Below, piece after piece: positions 42,147 to 52,270 of a stretch of DNA of 64,000 nt; the stretch's first letter is position 1, and each line of letters starts with the position of its first letter. Under the pieces are notes generated by a model, which was given only the letters and a program-made list of their open reading frames with translations, did no database searches and was not told the origin of the DNA. This stretch comes from Rhizobiales bacterium 62-47. GTDB taxonomy: Bacteria > Pseudomonadota > Alphaproteobacteria > Rhizobiales > Xanthobacteraceae. The stretch covers positions 931,150 to 995,149 of the forward strand of contig MKVX01000018.1 of assembly GCA_001899255.1 (NCBI GenBank), written 5' to 3'. Position numbers and translations under genes: made by a program.

Positions 42147-44249
42147 ATGCGCCCTACTGTCCTCAATCCGTTATTTGCTCTGGCGACCAGCCTGTCCGGC
42201 GTCGGCCCGAAGCAGGACAAGCTGCTGCGCTATCTGCTCGACAAAGGCGATACGCCGCGGCTGGTCGATCTGCTGCTGCATCTGCCGAGCAACGTCATCG
42301 ACCGCCGGGCACGACCGAAAATCCGCGATGCAGTGCCCGGTACCGTCGCGACGCTGGAAGTGACAGTGGACCGTCATCGCCCCTCGCCGCCCGGCCGCGC
42401 GCGCGTGCCTTATGTCGTCTATGCCAGCGACGACACCGGCGACGTGATGCTGACCTACTTCCGCGCCAAAGCCGATTATATCGACAAGATCTTGCCAGTA
42501 GGCGCCAAGCGCTATGTCTCCGGCACGGTCCAGATGTTCGACGGTACGCTGCAGATGGTCCATCCCGACCGCGTCGTCGATGAAGCCGGATTGGCCAATC
42601 TTCCCGGCATCGAACCGGTGTATCCGCTCACCGAGGGATTGGCGCTCGGCTCGCTGCGACGCGCGGTAGCGCAGGCGCTGCAGAAACTGCCGGCACTCCC
42701 GGAATGGATCAGCCCCGAGGTAATGCGCCGCTGCCAGTTTCCGCCGCTCGGTGAGGCGCTGCATCGCCTGCACGCGCCGCTGGAACTCACCGACATTCTT
42801 CCCAACGGGCCATATTGGTCCCGCCTCGCCTATGACGAACTGCTTGCGGGACAATTGGCGCTGGCACTGGTCCGCGCGCAATTGCGCCGCCCCGCGGGCG
42901 TGCGCCACGCCGGCGACGGCCATCTGCGCAACAAGGTGATCGATGCGCTGCCCTATGCGCTGACATCCTCGCAACGCGAAGCAGCCGCGGCCATCGCCAA
43001 TGACCTGCAACAGCCGGTGCGCATGTTGCGGCTGCTGCAAGGCGATGTCGGTTCCGGCAAAACCGTGGTCGCGCTGCTGGCCGCAGCTGCGGTCGCCGAG
43101 GCTGGAAAGCAGGCCGCGCTGATGGCGCCGACCGAAATCCTCGCGCGCCAGCATATCAAGACCATCGCGCCGCTGGCCGAACGGGCCGGCCTGCGCGTCG
43201 CCATCCTCACCGGCCGCGAGAAAGGCAAGGAGCGCCGCGATATCCTCGCCCGCCTCGCTGCCGGCGAACTCGATCTGCTGGTCGGCACTCACGCCCTGAT
43301 ACAGGACGACGTTGCGTTCAAGGCGTTGGCGCTGGCCATCGTCGACGAACAACATCGCTTCGGCGTGCGCGAGCGACTGGCGCTGACGTCCAAAGGCGAC
43401 GCGGTCGATGTGCTGGTGCTGAGCGCCACGCCGATTCCGCGCACGCTGGTGCTGACCTACTTCGGCGACATGGATATCTCCGAACTGCGCGAAAAGCCCG
43501 CCGGGCGGCAGCCGATCGATACCCGCACCGTTCCCGATAGCCGGATCGGCGAGGTCATCGATGCGGTCGGACGCGCGGTGAACGCCGGCAAGCTGGTCTA
43601 CTGGATCTGTCCGCTGGTGGAGGAGTCCGAAGCCATCGATCATCTCACCGACGCCACCAAGCGCTTCGAAAGCCTGCGCGAGCGGTTCGGCGACAAGGTC
43701 GGTCTCGTTCACGGTCAGATGAAGGGCGCCGAGAAAGACCGCGCCATGGCGCAATTCGCCGCCGGTGAGGTCAGCGTGCTGGTGGCAACCACCGTTGTCG
43801 AAGTCGGCGTCGACGTGCCGGCGGCGACCATCATGGTGATCGAAAACGCCGAACGCTTCGGCCTGGCGCAGTTGCACCAGTTGCGCGGCCGGATCGGGCG
43901 CGGTTCGGAATCCTCCACCTGCCTGCTGCTTTACCGTGAGCCGCTCGGCGAAATGTCGGCGGCGCGGTTGCGCGTCATCCGCGAAACCACCGATGGCTTC
44001 CGCATTGCCGAGGAAGACTTGAAGCTGCGGGGCGAAGGCGACGTCCTCGGCACACGACAGAGCGGCATGCCGGGCTATCGCATTGCGCGCTCGGAAGTCC
44101 ACGCACAGCTCATCGCGCAAGCGCGCGATGAGGCCCTGAAAATCATGCGCGACAATCCAAAGCTGACTGGCGCGCAAGGCGATGCGCTGCGCTGCCTGCT
44201 CTATCTATACGAGCGCGATGAAGCGATCCCGCTGATCGGCGCCGGGTGA
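42147..44249 (+). CDS. recG: ATP-dependent DNA helicase RecG
   Basis: This 700-residue branched-DNA helicase remodels stalled replication forks. It has the N-terminal wedge (OB) domain with DVMLTYFRAKADYIDK, helicase motifs GDVGSGKTVVAL (about residues 304-315), DEQHRFG, SATPIPRTL, the TRG motif region and LRGRIGRG. The start at 42147 (MRPTVLNPLF) follows ACGAGAG; 21 in-frame codons upstream overlap the repeat and are not counted. It is divergent from sdhE-mfd, and ends 3 bases from the convergent DUF502 gene. Confidence 0.97.
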   Translation: MRPTVLNPLFALATSLSGVGPKQDKLLRYLLDKGDTPRLVDLLLHLPSNVIDRRARPKIRDAVPGTVATLEVTVDRHRPSPPGRARVPYVVYASDDTGDVMLTYFRAKADYIDKILPVGAKRYVSGTVQMFDGTLQMVHPDRVVDEAGLANLPGIEPVYPLTEGLALGSLRRAVAQALQKLPALPEWISPEVMRRCQFPPLGEALHRLHAPLELTDILPNGPYWSRLAYDELLAGQLALALVRAQLRRPAGVRHAGDGHLRNKVIDALPYALTSSQREAAAAIANDLQQPVRMLRLLQGDVGSGKTVVALLAAAAVAEAGKQAALMAPTEILARQHIKTIAPLAERAGLRVAILTGREKGKERRDILARLAAGELDLLVGTHALIQDDVAFKALALAIVDEQHRFGVRERLALTSKGDAVDVLVLSATPIPRTLVLTYFGDMDISELREKPAGRQPIDTRTVPDSRIGEVIDAVGRAVNAGKLVYWICPLVEESEAIDHLTDATKRFESLRERFGDKVGLVHGQMKGAEKDRAMAQFAAGEVSVLVATTVVEVGVDVPAATIMVIENAERFGLAQLHQLRGRIGRGSESSTCLLLYREPLGEMSAARLRVIRETTDGFRIAEEDLKLRGEGDVLGTRQSGMPGYRIARSEVHAQLIAQARDEALKIMRDNPKLTGAQGDALRCLLYLYERDEAIPLIGAG

Positions 44250-44252
44250 GCG

Positions 44253-45026
44253 TCAGTCCGCCTTGGCTGGCTCAGGCTTCAGCGCAGCGGTGTTGGCGAC
44301 ACGCGCAGCGTTGGCGGTTTCCGCCAGCGCCGCGATCTTGCGTTGCGGATCCGAACCCGGCTGCACGACACCGGCCGACATGATCAGCGTCGCGGCATCC
44401 TCGGCGCTCATATCGATTTCGATGATCTTGCTTTTCGGCACATAGAAGAAAAATCCGGTCGTCGGGTTCGGCGCGCACGGCAGAAATACCGAGATATGCT
44501 CCTCCTCACCCGGCAGCTTGGCAGCAACTTCAACGCTCGGCATCTGCGAGATCAGCACGATCGACCACATGCCTGGCGAGGGAAACTCGACCAGGCCGAC
44601 CTTGCGGAAGCTCGAACCGTTGCCGGAGAACAGCGTCTCGAATACCTGCTTGAGGCCGCGATAGATTGCGCGCACCACCGGCATGCGGCCAAGCAGCCTC
44701 TCGCCGAGATCGACCAGCGTACGGCCAATCAAATTCGCCGTCAGGAAACCGAGCAGCGTCAGCGCAATCACCGCGACGACAAGGCCGGCACCCGGGATGC
44801 CAAATGGCAGGTAGGTCTCAGGTCGATAATCAACCGGCACGAACGGCCGCACTAGCCCATCGACCCAGGTGATGAACCACCAGGTCAGATAGAAGGTGAT
44901 GGCAACCGGTCCGGCAACCATCAAACCGGTCAGAAAATAATTGCGAATGCGGGCCATGAAGCCGCGCGGCGCATCGGGAGGCAGCGTGCCGGGCGCGGGC
45001 TTGGGTGGCAGATCGTCGCGAGACAT
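44253..45026 (-). CDS. DUF502 membrane protein
   Basis: This 257-residue inner-membrane protein of the DUF502 family has two transmembrane helices (about residues 28-55 and 75-100) followed by GERLLGRMPVVRAIYRGLKQVFE and a soluble C-terminal half with PCAPNPTTGFFFYVPKSKI. These conserved segments define the family; its role is unknown. There is no recognisable operon partner. The start has TTGGAA nearby. Confidence 0.88.
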   Translation of the reverse strand: MSRDDLPPKPAPGTLPPDAPRGFMARIRNYFLTGLMVAGPVAITFYLTWWFITWVDGLVRPFVPVDYRPETYLPFGIPGAGLVVAVIALTLLGFLTANLIGRTLVDLGERLLGRMPVVRAIYRGLKQVFETLFSGNGSSFRKVGLVEFPSPGMWSIVLISQMPSVEVAAKLPGEEEHISVFLPCAPNPTTGFFFYVPKSKIIEIDMSAEDAATLIMSAGVVQPGSDPQRKIAALAETANAARVANTAALKPEPAKAD

Positions 45027-45146
45027 CAGGGTTCCAAATTCAAACGAATGCGGCTTTGCAGCTCGCTATATTGGCATTCTAACAGAGTTTTGCATCAGGG
45101 CGATGATTCCGTCGGAACCTGCGGCGGCTGGCGCAAAAGGTCGCAG

Positions 45147-46973
45147 TCACTCGACCGTCACCGATTTCGCCAGATTGCGCGGCTGATCGACATCCGTGCC
45201 CATGACAACCGCCGTGTGATAGGCCAGCAATTGCACCGGGACGGCATAGACCAGCGGCGTGAAGCTCGACGCCATGTCCGGCAATATGATGGTCACCAGC
45301 GATTCGATCGTGGCCTCCGCCGCGCCCTTGGCATCGGTCATCAGGATGATGTTGCCGCCGCGCGCCGCAACTTCCTGCATGTTGGAGACGGTCTTCTCGA
45401 ACACACGATCATGCGGTGCGATGACGACCACCGGCATGTTCTCGTCGATCAGCGCGATCGGGCCGTGCTTTAGCTCACCGGCGGCATAGCCCTCGGCGTG
45501 AATGTAGGAAATTTCCTTGAGCTTGAGCGCACCTTCAAGCGCCAGCGGATAGCTGGTGCCGCGGCCAAGATAAAGCACGTCGCGCGATTTGGCGATCTCG
45601 CGCGCCAGCTTCTCGATCTGTGGTTCGCAAACCAGCGCCGCCGCCATCAGGCGCGGCACTTCGGCGAGCCCGCGCACCAGGTTCGCTTCATCTTCGTCCG
45701 ACAACTCGCCGCGCGCCTTGCCTGCCGCAATCGCCAGCGTCGCCAGCACCATCAATTGACAGGTGAAGGCCTTTGTCGATGCGACGCCGATTTCCGGTCC
45801 GGCCAGCGTCTGCAACACTGCCTCGCTCTCGCGCGCAATGGTCGAGGTGGTGACGTTGACGACGGAAACCGTATGCGCGCCCTGCGCCTTGGCATAGCGC
45901 AACGCCGCCAGCGTATCGGCGGTCTCGCCGGACTGCGAAATGAAGATCGCGAGATCGCCCTTGCGCAATGGCGCTTCGCGGTAACGAAACTCCGATGCGA
46001 CATCGATTTCAACGGGCAGTCTGGCGAAACGCTCGAGCCAATACTTTGCGACGTATCCGGCGTAGCTCGCGGTACCGCATGCGGTGATCGAGATGCGCTG
46101 GATATCGCGGAAGTCGAAGGGTAGCGGCACCGGCAATGTCACGCGCTCGGTCGCCATATCGACATAGCGCGCCAGCGTATGGCCGACGACCTCCGGCTGC
46201 TCGTGGATTTCCTTGGCCATGAAGTGGCGATAATTCGCCTTATCGACCAGGAACGACGAAGCGCCGGACTTGATGACCTCGCGCTGCACGACATTATTGT
46301 TGACGTCATGGACGACGCTTCCGGCGCGAGTCAACACGACCCAGTCGCCATCTTCGAGATAGCTGATGGTGTCGGTCAGCGGCGCCAGCGCGATGGCATC
46401 GGAGCCGAGATACATTTCGCCGTCGCCGTAGCCGATGGCCAACGGCGATCCCTTGCGCGCCCCGATCAGCAAATCGTCGTAACCTTTGAAAACGAACGCC
46501 AGCGCGAAGGCGCCGCGCAATTGCGGCAGCGCCGCCTTCACCGCGTCGGCGGGAGGCGCCCCCTTGGCGAGGTAGGAATCGACGAGATGCGCGACAACCT
46601 CTGTGTCCGTCTCGCTGCTGAACTGCGTCCCGTTGCCTTCGAGCTGCTGGCGCAGTTCGCGAAAGTTCTCGATGATGCCGTTATGTACCACCGCGACATT
46701 GTCGCCGGTGTGCGGATGCGCGTTGTTCTCGGTCGGCTTGCCATGCGTCGCCCAGCGCGTATGCCCGATACCGAGATGGCCGATCAGCGGCGACGACCGC
46801 AGGCGGGCTTCGAGATTCTTCAACTTGCCTTCGGCGCGGCGGCGATCGAGATGACCACCTTCCAGCGTCGCTACGCCCGCGGAATCGTAGCCGCGATATT
46901 CCAGGCGCTTGAGCGAATCGACCAGATCATCGGCAACCGGGCCGCGGCCCAGAATCCCCACAATGCCGCACAT
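45147..46973 (-). CDS. glmS: Glutamine-fructose-6-phosphate aminotransferase GlmS
   Basis: This 608-residue enzyme is the first step of UDP-GlcNAc synthesis. It starts MCGIVGILGRG, whose Cys becomes the N-terminal glutaminase nucleophile. The glutaminase domain has GHTRWATHGKPTENNAHPH, and two SIS sugar-isomerase domains (about 285-425 and 455-600) end in KSVTVE, which closes the active site. GGGAG precedes the ATG. It lies 138 bases from glmU on the same strand; both are in the UDP-GlcNAc pathway and could share transcripts. Confidence 0.97.
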   Translation of the reverse strand: MCGIVGILGRGPVADDLVDSLKRLEYRGYDSAGVATLEGGHLDRRRAEGKLKNLEARLRSSPLIGHLGIGHTRWATHGKPTENNAHPHTGDNVAVVHNGIIENFRELRQQLEGNGTQFSSETDTEVVAHLVDSYLAKGAPPADAVKAALPQLRGAFALAFVFKGYDDLLIGARKGSPLAIGYGDGEMYLGSDAIALAPLTDTISYLEDGDWVVLTRAGSVVHDVNNNVVQREVIKSGASSFLVDKANYRHFMAKEIHEQPEVVGHTLARYVDMATERVTLPVPLPFDFRDIQRISITACGTASYAGYVAKYWLERFARLPVEIDVASEFRYREAPLRKGDLAIFISQSGETADTLAALRYAKAQGAHTVSVVNVTTSTIARESEAVLQTLAGPEIGVASTKAFTCQLMVLATLAIAAGKARGELSDEDEANLVRGLAEVPRLMAAALVCEPQIEKLAREIAKSRDVLYLGRGTSYPLALEGALKLKEISYIHAEGYAAGELKHGPIALIDENMPVVVIAPHDRVFEKTVSNMQEVAARGGNIILMTDAKGAAEATIESLVTIILPDMASSFTPLVYAVPVQLLAYHTAVVMGTDVDQPRNLAKSVTVE

Positions 46974-47111
46974 GCGGTTCCATATCTCCCAATCGCCTGC
47001 GCGCCGGGAACCGGCGCGAGCGTGTCTTAGCGAAAATGTCCAATACCGCGAAACTCAAAATCTATTGCGAATTGACACAGGGTTAAGTCGTTAACCTAAC
47101 TGCAACCTTGT

Positions 47112-48467
47112 CTAGCCGGATTTGCCCTTCGCGGCGGCCTTCATGTCGCGGTAACGCTTGGCCCAGCCTTCGTTGGTCGCCTGCTGGCTGCGCTCCAGCG
47201 CCAGCGCGTCTTCGGCCACATCCTTGGTGATCACCGAACCCGAGCCGATGTAAGCACCCTTGCCGATTTTCACCGGCGCGACCAGCGACGAATTCGAGCC
47301 GATGAAGGCCCCCTCGCCGATTTGCGTCTTGTGCTTGTTGAAACCGTCGTAATTGCAGGTGATGGTGCCGGCTCCGATATTGGCGTTGGCGCCGACATGC
47401 GCGTCGCCGACATAGGTCAAGTGATTGACCTTGACGCCGGCTTCCAGAATTGCCGCCTTGGTTTCAACGAAGTTTCCGATCCGCGCGCCGTCGCCGAGCG
47501 ACGTGCCCGGCCGCAGCCGCGCGTAGGGACCGACCGACGTGTTCTTGCCGATCGTGGCTTGCACGATGTGCGAGAACGCATGGATCACCGCACCGTCGCC
47601 CACGCTAACGCCTGGACCGAAGACGACATACGGCTCGACCGTAACGTCCTTGCCGAACGCGGTGTCCGGCGCGAGGAAAACGGTTTCCGGCGCGATCATG
47701 GTGACACCGGCGTCGAGCGCCGCCTGGCGCAGCCGCGATTGCATCACCTGTTCTGCCTCGGCGAGTTGAGCCTTGGTGTTGATGCCGCGCACTTCGTCTT
47801 CTCCCGTTTCGATGACCACAGCATCGCGTCCAAGCTCGCGCACAATCGTCACTGCGTCGGTCAGATAATATTCGCCTTTGCGGTTAGCGTTGCCGATGCG
47901 CTCCAGCACTTGCAACGCGAGGCGACCGTCGAATGCCATGACACCGGCATTGCACAACGTGATCTTGCGTTCGTCGTCGCTCGCGTCGGCTTGTTCGCGG
48001 ATCGCGGCGAGACGATTATTGTCGACCACCAGCCGTCCGTAGCCCGTTGGATCCGCGGCGCGGAAGCCGAGCACCGCCAGCGCAGCCCCCGCGCGCAACG
48101 GCGCGCGCAGCCGCTCGAACGTCTCCGGGGAAATCAGCGGCGTATCGCCGAACGCGATCAGCAGATCGTCGAACCCTTGAGCGATAGCGGCTTTCGCGGC
48201 AAGCACCGCATGCGCGGTGCCCAATCGTTCGGATTGCGTGAAGATCGCGGCGTCGGAACGCACGCGCAGCGCCTCGTCGGCAACCGCCTGATGGTTGGGT
48301 CCGACCACCACCGCGAGCGACGTCCCCGCGCCTTGTGGGGCCGCTCCCAGCACATGAGCGAGGAGCGAACGGCCAGCCACCGCGTGCAAGACCTTGGGCA
48401 GCGTTGCGCGCATCCGCGTGCCCTCGCCCGCCGCGAGCACAATGGTGAGGATCGTTCTGCTGGTCAT
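47112..48467 (-). CDS. glmU: Bifunctional GlmU
   Basis: This 451-residue bifunctional enzyme is glucosamine-1-phosphate acetyltransferase and N-acetylglucosamine-1-phosphate uridyltransferase. The N-terminal uridyltransferase domain has [18 protein letters not shown] (about residues 11-28); the C-terminal left-handed beta-helix has hexapeptide repeats from [10 protein letters not shown] onward, with NFVETK and [22 protein letters not shown]. The start at 48467 fits the family N-terminus; in-frame codons upstream overlap the divergent promoter region. It is upstream of glmS in the direction of transcription. Confidence 0.97.
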   Translation of the reverse strand: MTSRTILTIVLAAGEGTRMRATLPKVLHAVAGRSLLAHVLGAAPQGAGTSLAVVVGPNHQAVADEALRVRSDAAIFTQSERLGTAHAVLAAKAAIAQGFDDLLIAFGDTPLISPETFERLRAPLRAGAALAVLGFRAADPTGYGRLVVDNNRLAAIREQADASDDERKITLCNAGVMAFDGRLALQVLERIGNANRKGEYYLTDAVTIVRELGRDAVVIETGEDEVRGINTKAQLAEAEQVMQSRLRQAALDAGVTMIAPETVFLAPDTAFGKDVTVEPYVVFGPGVSVGDGAVIHAFSHIVQATIGKNTSVGPYARLRPGTSLGDGARIGNFVETKAAILEAGVKVNHLTYVGDAHVGANANIGAGTITCNYDGFNKHKTQIGEGAFIGSNSSLVAPVKIGKGAYIGSGSVITKDVAEDALALERSQQATNEGWAKRYRDMKAAAKGKSG

Positions 48468-48635
48468 CGCAACATCTGCCTGGGAATTTCGATGGGAATG
48501 CCCGTCAATAAGCGTTTTCCGGCAAAGATCAAACAAAACCACCGGACCACGAGACCGGTAACGGGGAACCATAGCCCGAATCCTGATAGGGTTGTTCTCG
48601 TGATTCGCCCGGCGGTGGGGGCCCGATAGAGTCTG

Positions 48636-49859
48636 ATGGCAGAGGACAAAAAAATTTCGGCTGCCGATTTCGCGGCGGACGACACTGGTGGTTGGGTGAC
48701 ACGTTTTCTCGCGGACGAAGACAATCTCGACCGGCGCATGATGTGGCGACTCGGATCGTGGGCGACGGCTGCGGTCGGCGCTGTAACGATTGCGATCCTG
48801 GCCAATCAATCCTTCGTGCACGTTCCACGCGATCTGATCGCCAACGACATCGCTTCGCACTCTCGACAGATCCAGCGCATCGCCGGCGAGGTTCAGGTTG
48901 AATCGAAGCGCCTCACATCGGCACTCGAGACGCTCGGTACCGATCATGACCGGCTCTATTCGCGGATCACAAAGGTCGAAGAAGGTCTCGACTCCATCAC
49001 CGGCTCGATCGCGCGACAAGCGGCGAACACTGGGAGCGCGACGCCAACCCCATCAGTACCGAAGGAGAAATCTTCTCAGCATCACGCCATGGAGTCGCGC
49101 GCGGCCACCGCGACGCCGGCAGATACGGAACCTATCCCGAGCAAGGTCCAAGTTGCGGCTGCGAGCAAACCGGAGCCAGCGAAGTCAGAGAAAATTGCAG
49201 CGCCCGTCCCGGCACCCGCGCCGTCGACTGTTGTTGCCGAACCTCCCAAGCCCGAGCCTGCGCCTGCCGTCACGGCAGTGCCGGCGCCGACGATTGAGGC
49301 ACCGCCGGCGTCCGGAGCGCCGGATAAATCCGCTTCAAAATCGTCCGCCACCAATTTAGCCACACAATCCCAACCGACCACAGACGTGAAGCCCGATACA
49401 CGGCAAGCGCTCGCAGCAGTCGACAACAGCGCGGTTCCGGAAGTTCCGGTGCGGCGAACCGAGTTCGGCGTCGATCTCGGAAGCGCCAATTCCATCGAAG
49501 GCCTGCGCGCACTTTGGCAGCGCATCGGCTCAACCCATAAAGAACTGAACGGACTGTCGCCGGTCATCGCGGTGCAGGAGCGCCACGACGGCGGCAGGCT
49601 GCATCTGCGTCTAGTCGCCGGACCGCTCGACGACGCCGCAACGGCGGCGAAGATTTGCGCCACTTTGGCAACACGGCGGCAGGCCTGCGAAACATCGGTG
49701 TTCGACGGCCAGCGGCTGGCGCTCAATGCCGAGCCATCGGCTGCTCCGGCGCCGCGCGCACCACGTCGCCGCAGTGCCTCGCATACGGTGAAGCGGGAAC
49801 CGCTCAAGCCGGTGCAACCGGCGCCAGCTCCCGCCACGCCACCAGCGCCGGCCCGCTAA
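48636..49859 (+). CDS. Coiled-coil envelope protein with SPOR-like end
   Basis: This 407-residue protein is of unknown family. The N-terminal cytoplasmic part (1-38) precedes one transmembrane helix (about 39-58). After it come a predicted coiled coil (about 66-128, with regular hydrophobic heptads), a Pro/Ala-rich region (131-270), and a C-terminal domain (about 280-370) whose [18 protein letters not shown] resembles the SPOR/septal-peptidoglycan repeat layout. It ends with a Pro/Arg-rich tail. This suggests an inner-membrane protein that spans toward peptidoglycan. It is divergent from glmU. Confidence 0.7.
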   Translation: MAEDKKISAADFAADDTGGWVTRFLADEDNLDRRMMWRLGSWATAAVGAVTIAILANQSFVHVPRDLIANDIASHSRQIQRIAGEVQVESKRLTSALETLGTDHDRLYSRITKVEEGLDSITGSIARQAANTGSATPTPSVPKEKSSQHHAMESRAATATPADTEPIPSKVQVAAASKPEPAKSEKIAAPVPAPAPSTVVAEPPKPEPAPAVTAVPAPTIEAPPASGAPDKSASKSSATNLATQSQPTTDVKPDTRQALAAVDNSAVPEVPVRRTEFGVDLGSANSIEGLRALWQRIGSTHKELNGLSPVIAVQERHDGGRLHLRLVAGPLDDAATAAKICATLATRRQACETSVFDGQRLALNAEPSAAPAPRAPRRRSASHTVKREPLKPVQPAPAPATPPAPAR

Positions 49860-49959
49860 GCGTCGCCGACGTTATGATTCTCCGGCGTCATGCACAGGCC
49901 GCCAACCGTCCTGAGCGGCGCGACTTGCCCGTCCGCACGATCCGAACCATAGTCCCGGC

Positions 49960-50340
49960 ATGAAAAAAGACCCGTTCCGTCTCACGCCCTATCAAGTGCA
50001 ATGGCTGCTGATCGTCGGTTTCGTCACCTTGGGCTATGCGCTGTACCTGCGATATCTCGCCATCGAACTATCGACGGTCACGCTGGCCTGCGACGCCGGC
50101 CTGCAGACCTATCTTTGCAAGGCCCGGCTGCTTGCCACGTATCTGTTCCGCAATTCGGTGTTCGGCATCGTCGCGCTGATCATCGCGGTGCTGCACGTGA
50201 TCCGGCCTTCGATCGTCCTGCTGACGGCCGGGCTGGTCGCCGCCGGATTGGGCATCGTGCTTTACAATGTCGGCCTCTCCGGTCTGGCGATCGGACTGCT
50301 TATCCTGGGATTTGCGCGGCCCGCGCCCGCCACAGTGTAA
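49960..50340 (+). CDS. Small multi-helix membrane protein
   Basis: This 126-residue protein has three to four hydrophobic segments (about residues 14-34, 62-82, 87-105 and 106-118), with two cysteines, C43 and C52, in the loop TLACDAGLQTYLCKA that could form a disulphide. The function is unknown. The last 41 bases overlap the 3' end of the convergent ndvC-like gene, which is unusual for the window. It starts 100 bases after the coiled-coil gene on the same strand. Confidence 0.7.
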   Translation: MKKDPFRLTPYQVQWLLIVGFVTLGYALYLRYLAIELSTVTLACDAGLQTYLCKARLLATYLFRNSVFGIVALIIAVLHVIRPSIVLLTAGLVAAGLGIVLYNVGLSGLAIGLLILGFARPAPATV

Positions 50341-52024
50341 CGGCCAACATCAAATAGATGAGGCAGGTCCAGAGCGACTGCCAGTTCGCCGGTCCCTCGT
50401 TGAAGCCCATGTAGAGCGCCGACACGGTCAGCAGACCCGCGAACGACGCTTCGGCGACCGGCCGCACGCCGGATCGCGGCCGGTTGAACGCCATCAACAG
50501 CCAGAACGGAATGACCGCCATCGTCAGCGAGGCAAACGGGAAGTCGCGGTAACGGGGATCGAACACGAAGCCGAGCGCCGTTTCGGCGGCGATCAACGTC
50601 GTGACCAGCAGCGTCAGCCCGAGAAGCACAGCGCGTAGCGACTTGGTGCGCCCGATGCGCGGTCCCAGAAAATCCAGGAATGTCGGCAAGGATTGACCCG
50701 ACATCAGCGCGCCCGCAGACAGCACCGGCGCGACGATGCCCGCCGCCAGCAGAAAGCCCCAACGCGTCCAGCCCCCGGCGCCGAGGCTCTCGTAAAGCAT
50801 CTTGTCGACCGCGACGCCGAGCAGGCTGCCAGCCGCCGTCGCCGATACGAAGACGCCGAACCACGAGACGAATCGCGGCGCCCACGGACGCCGCCTGGCG
50901 GTCCACATGGCCATCGCAAAGATCAGCGCGCTCAGCATCATACCGGCGGCCATTTCCTGTTTCCAGAACGGGAAATTGTTGATTGGCACACCGGCCGGAT
51001 ATTTCAACGCGCGGGCCTGGGCATCGATCAGTCCCCAGTAGCCGCCGACGGTGCCTTCGAGCTCACGCTTCCACGGCTGGTCGAAGGCCTCGATCAGATT
51101 GACCCGGAAATTTTCCTGCTTGGCGAGCTGCAGGATTTCCGACACGACGCGGGCCTGATTGGCGCGCGACGGCAGCGCACCCTCGCGCATCCGCCCCGCG
51201 CTCGGCCATCCGGTCTCGCCGATCAGGATTTCCTTGCCGGGGAAGGCCACCGCGACCCGCTTGCGAATGGTGTCGACATGCGACGCCGCGTAGCGGGCAC
51301 GGATCGGGAAATCCTCCCAGTACGGCAGGATGTGGATGGTTACGAAATCGACCGCGTCATAGACCTCGCGATTGCGCAGCCAGTATTCCCAGACATCGGC
51401 GTAGGTGACCGGCACCTTCACCTGCCCCTTCACGGACCGGATGTTGGCGGCCAGGTCGGCAGCGGTCATTTCGCCGCGCAACAGCACCTCGTTGCCGACC
51501 ACCACCGCATCGATGACGTCCGGGTATTCCTTGGTCAGGCGGACCGCGGTGGCGATCTCGATCAGATTGTTGACGCGGTTACTACCGAGCCAGATGCCGA
51601 GGATCAGTTTCAGTCCGGCCTTGCGCGCCAGTTCGGGCGCCTTGTCGAGGCCGTTCTCGATCGAATAGGTCCGGACGCATTTGGAAATCTTGGCAAGCTG
51701 GGTGAAGTCCTGCTCGATCTGCTCCGGCGGGATTTCCGTTCCCTTGACCAGCGGGCTCTGCCCGTCGCGGAACGGCGCGTAGGAAACGCATTCCAGCTTG
51801 TTGCCGGTTTCGATTGGCGCATGCGCAAGATTGATCGGCACGGCCAGCCACCACCAGATGGCCGCGATCGCGCAAAGTGACAGCAACAGGAGAGCTAGCG
51901 GCGTTCGAACAGAAATCGGCCCGGTCCTCCTGGAACGTGCGGTGGCCCGAAAGCCGGCGGCACATCCCCATCGAATAAGTGCGTGGCCGATCGCAGAGCT
52001 GCTATTCAGATTTGCGGAACACAC
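50300..52024 (-). CDS. ndvC: NdvC-like glucan-modifying membrane protein (GH17 domain)
   Basis: This 574-residue protein has one N-terminal transmembrane helix (about 43-62), then a glycoside hydrolase family 17-like domain with acid/base E179 (VVGNEV) and nucleophile E270 (IGETGWPS), and a C-terminal multi-helix membrane region. Its layout next to ndvD- and ndvB-like genes matches the Bradyrhizobium cyclic beta-(1,3)(1,6)-glucan cluster, where NdvC is needed for beta-1,6 linkages. The start is a GTG at 52024 with no convincing ribosome-binding site. Its 3' end overlaps the convergent membrane-protein gene. Confidence 0.75.
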   Translation of the reverse strand: MCSANLNSSSAIGHALIRWGCAAGFRATARSRRTGPISVRTPLALLLLSLCAIAAIWWWLAVPINLAHAPIETGNKLECVSYAPFRDGQSPLVKGTEIPPEQIEQDFTQLAKISKCVRTYSIENGLDKAPELARKAGLKLILGIWLGSNRVNNLIEIATAVRLTKEYPDVIDAVVVGNEVLLRGEMTAADLAANIRSVKGQVKVPVTYADVWEYWLRNREVYDAVDFVTIHILPYWEDFPIRARYAASHVDTIRKRVAVAFPGKEILIGETGWPSAGRMREGALPSRANQARVVSEILQLAKQENFRVNLIEAFDQPWKRELEGTVGGYWGLIDAQARALKYPAGVPINNFPFWKQEMAAGMMLSALIFAMAMWTARRRPWAPRFVSWFGVFVSATAAGSLLGVAVDKMLYESLGAGGWTRWGFLLAAGIVAPVLSAGALMSGQSLPTFLDFLGPRIGRTKSLRAVLLGLTLLVTTLIAAETALGFVFDPRYRDFPFASLTMAVIPFWLLMAFNRPRSGVRPVAEASFAGLLTVSALYMGFNEGPANWQSLWTCLIYLMLAVTLWRARAAQIPG

Positions 52025-52270
52025 GCTGGGATTCGTCGATTAACCGGTCAGTGCCGATCTGCCAAGTGCAGCGAGGCATCAATCCACGCTTCTCGCGTCC
52101 CCGCGTCACAATCGCCCATGGTGACAAGACTGAAAGTTTTAGCCTTTACTGGACAACAAGCATTTTGTGCTACATCAGATTCCAGACTGTCCGCCGCCGC
52201 AATGGGGACCAATTTGCGCGGCATCAGGACAGTGGGTTTGCCACGGGCGGGCATCAATATCGGGGACGGT

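Noticed and set aside
40037-44177. Long open frames opposite mfd and recG
   Set aside because: mfd and recG are unambiguous on the other strand; these are codon-bias shadows.
45147-46973. glmS ribozyme upstream of glmS
   Set aside because: The known ribozyme occurs in Gram-positive bacteria; the 138-base leader shows nothing like it.
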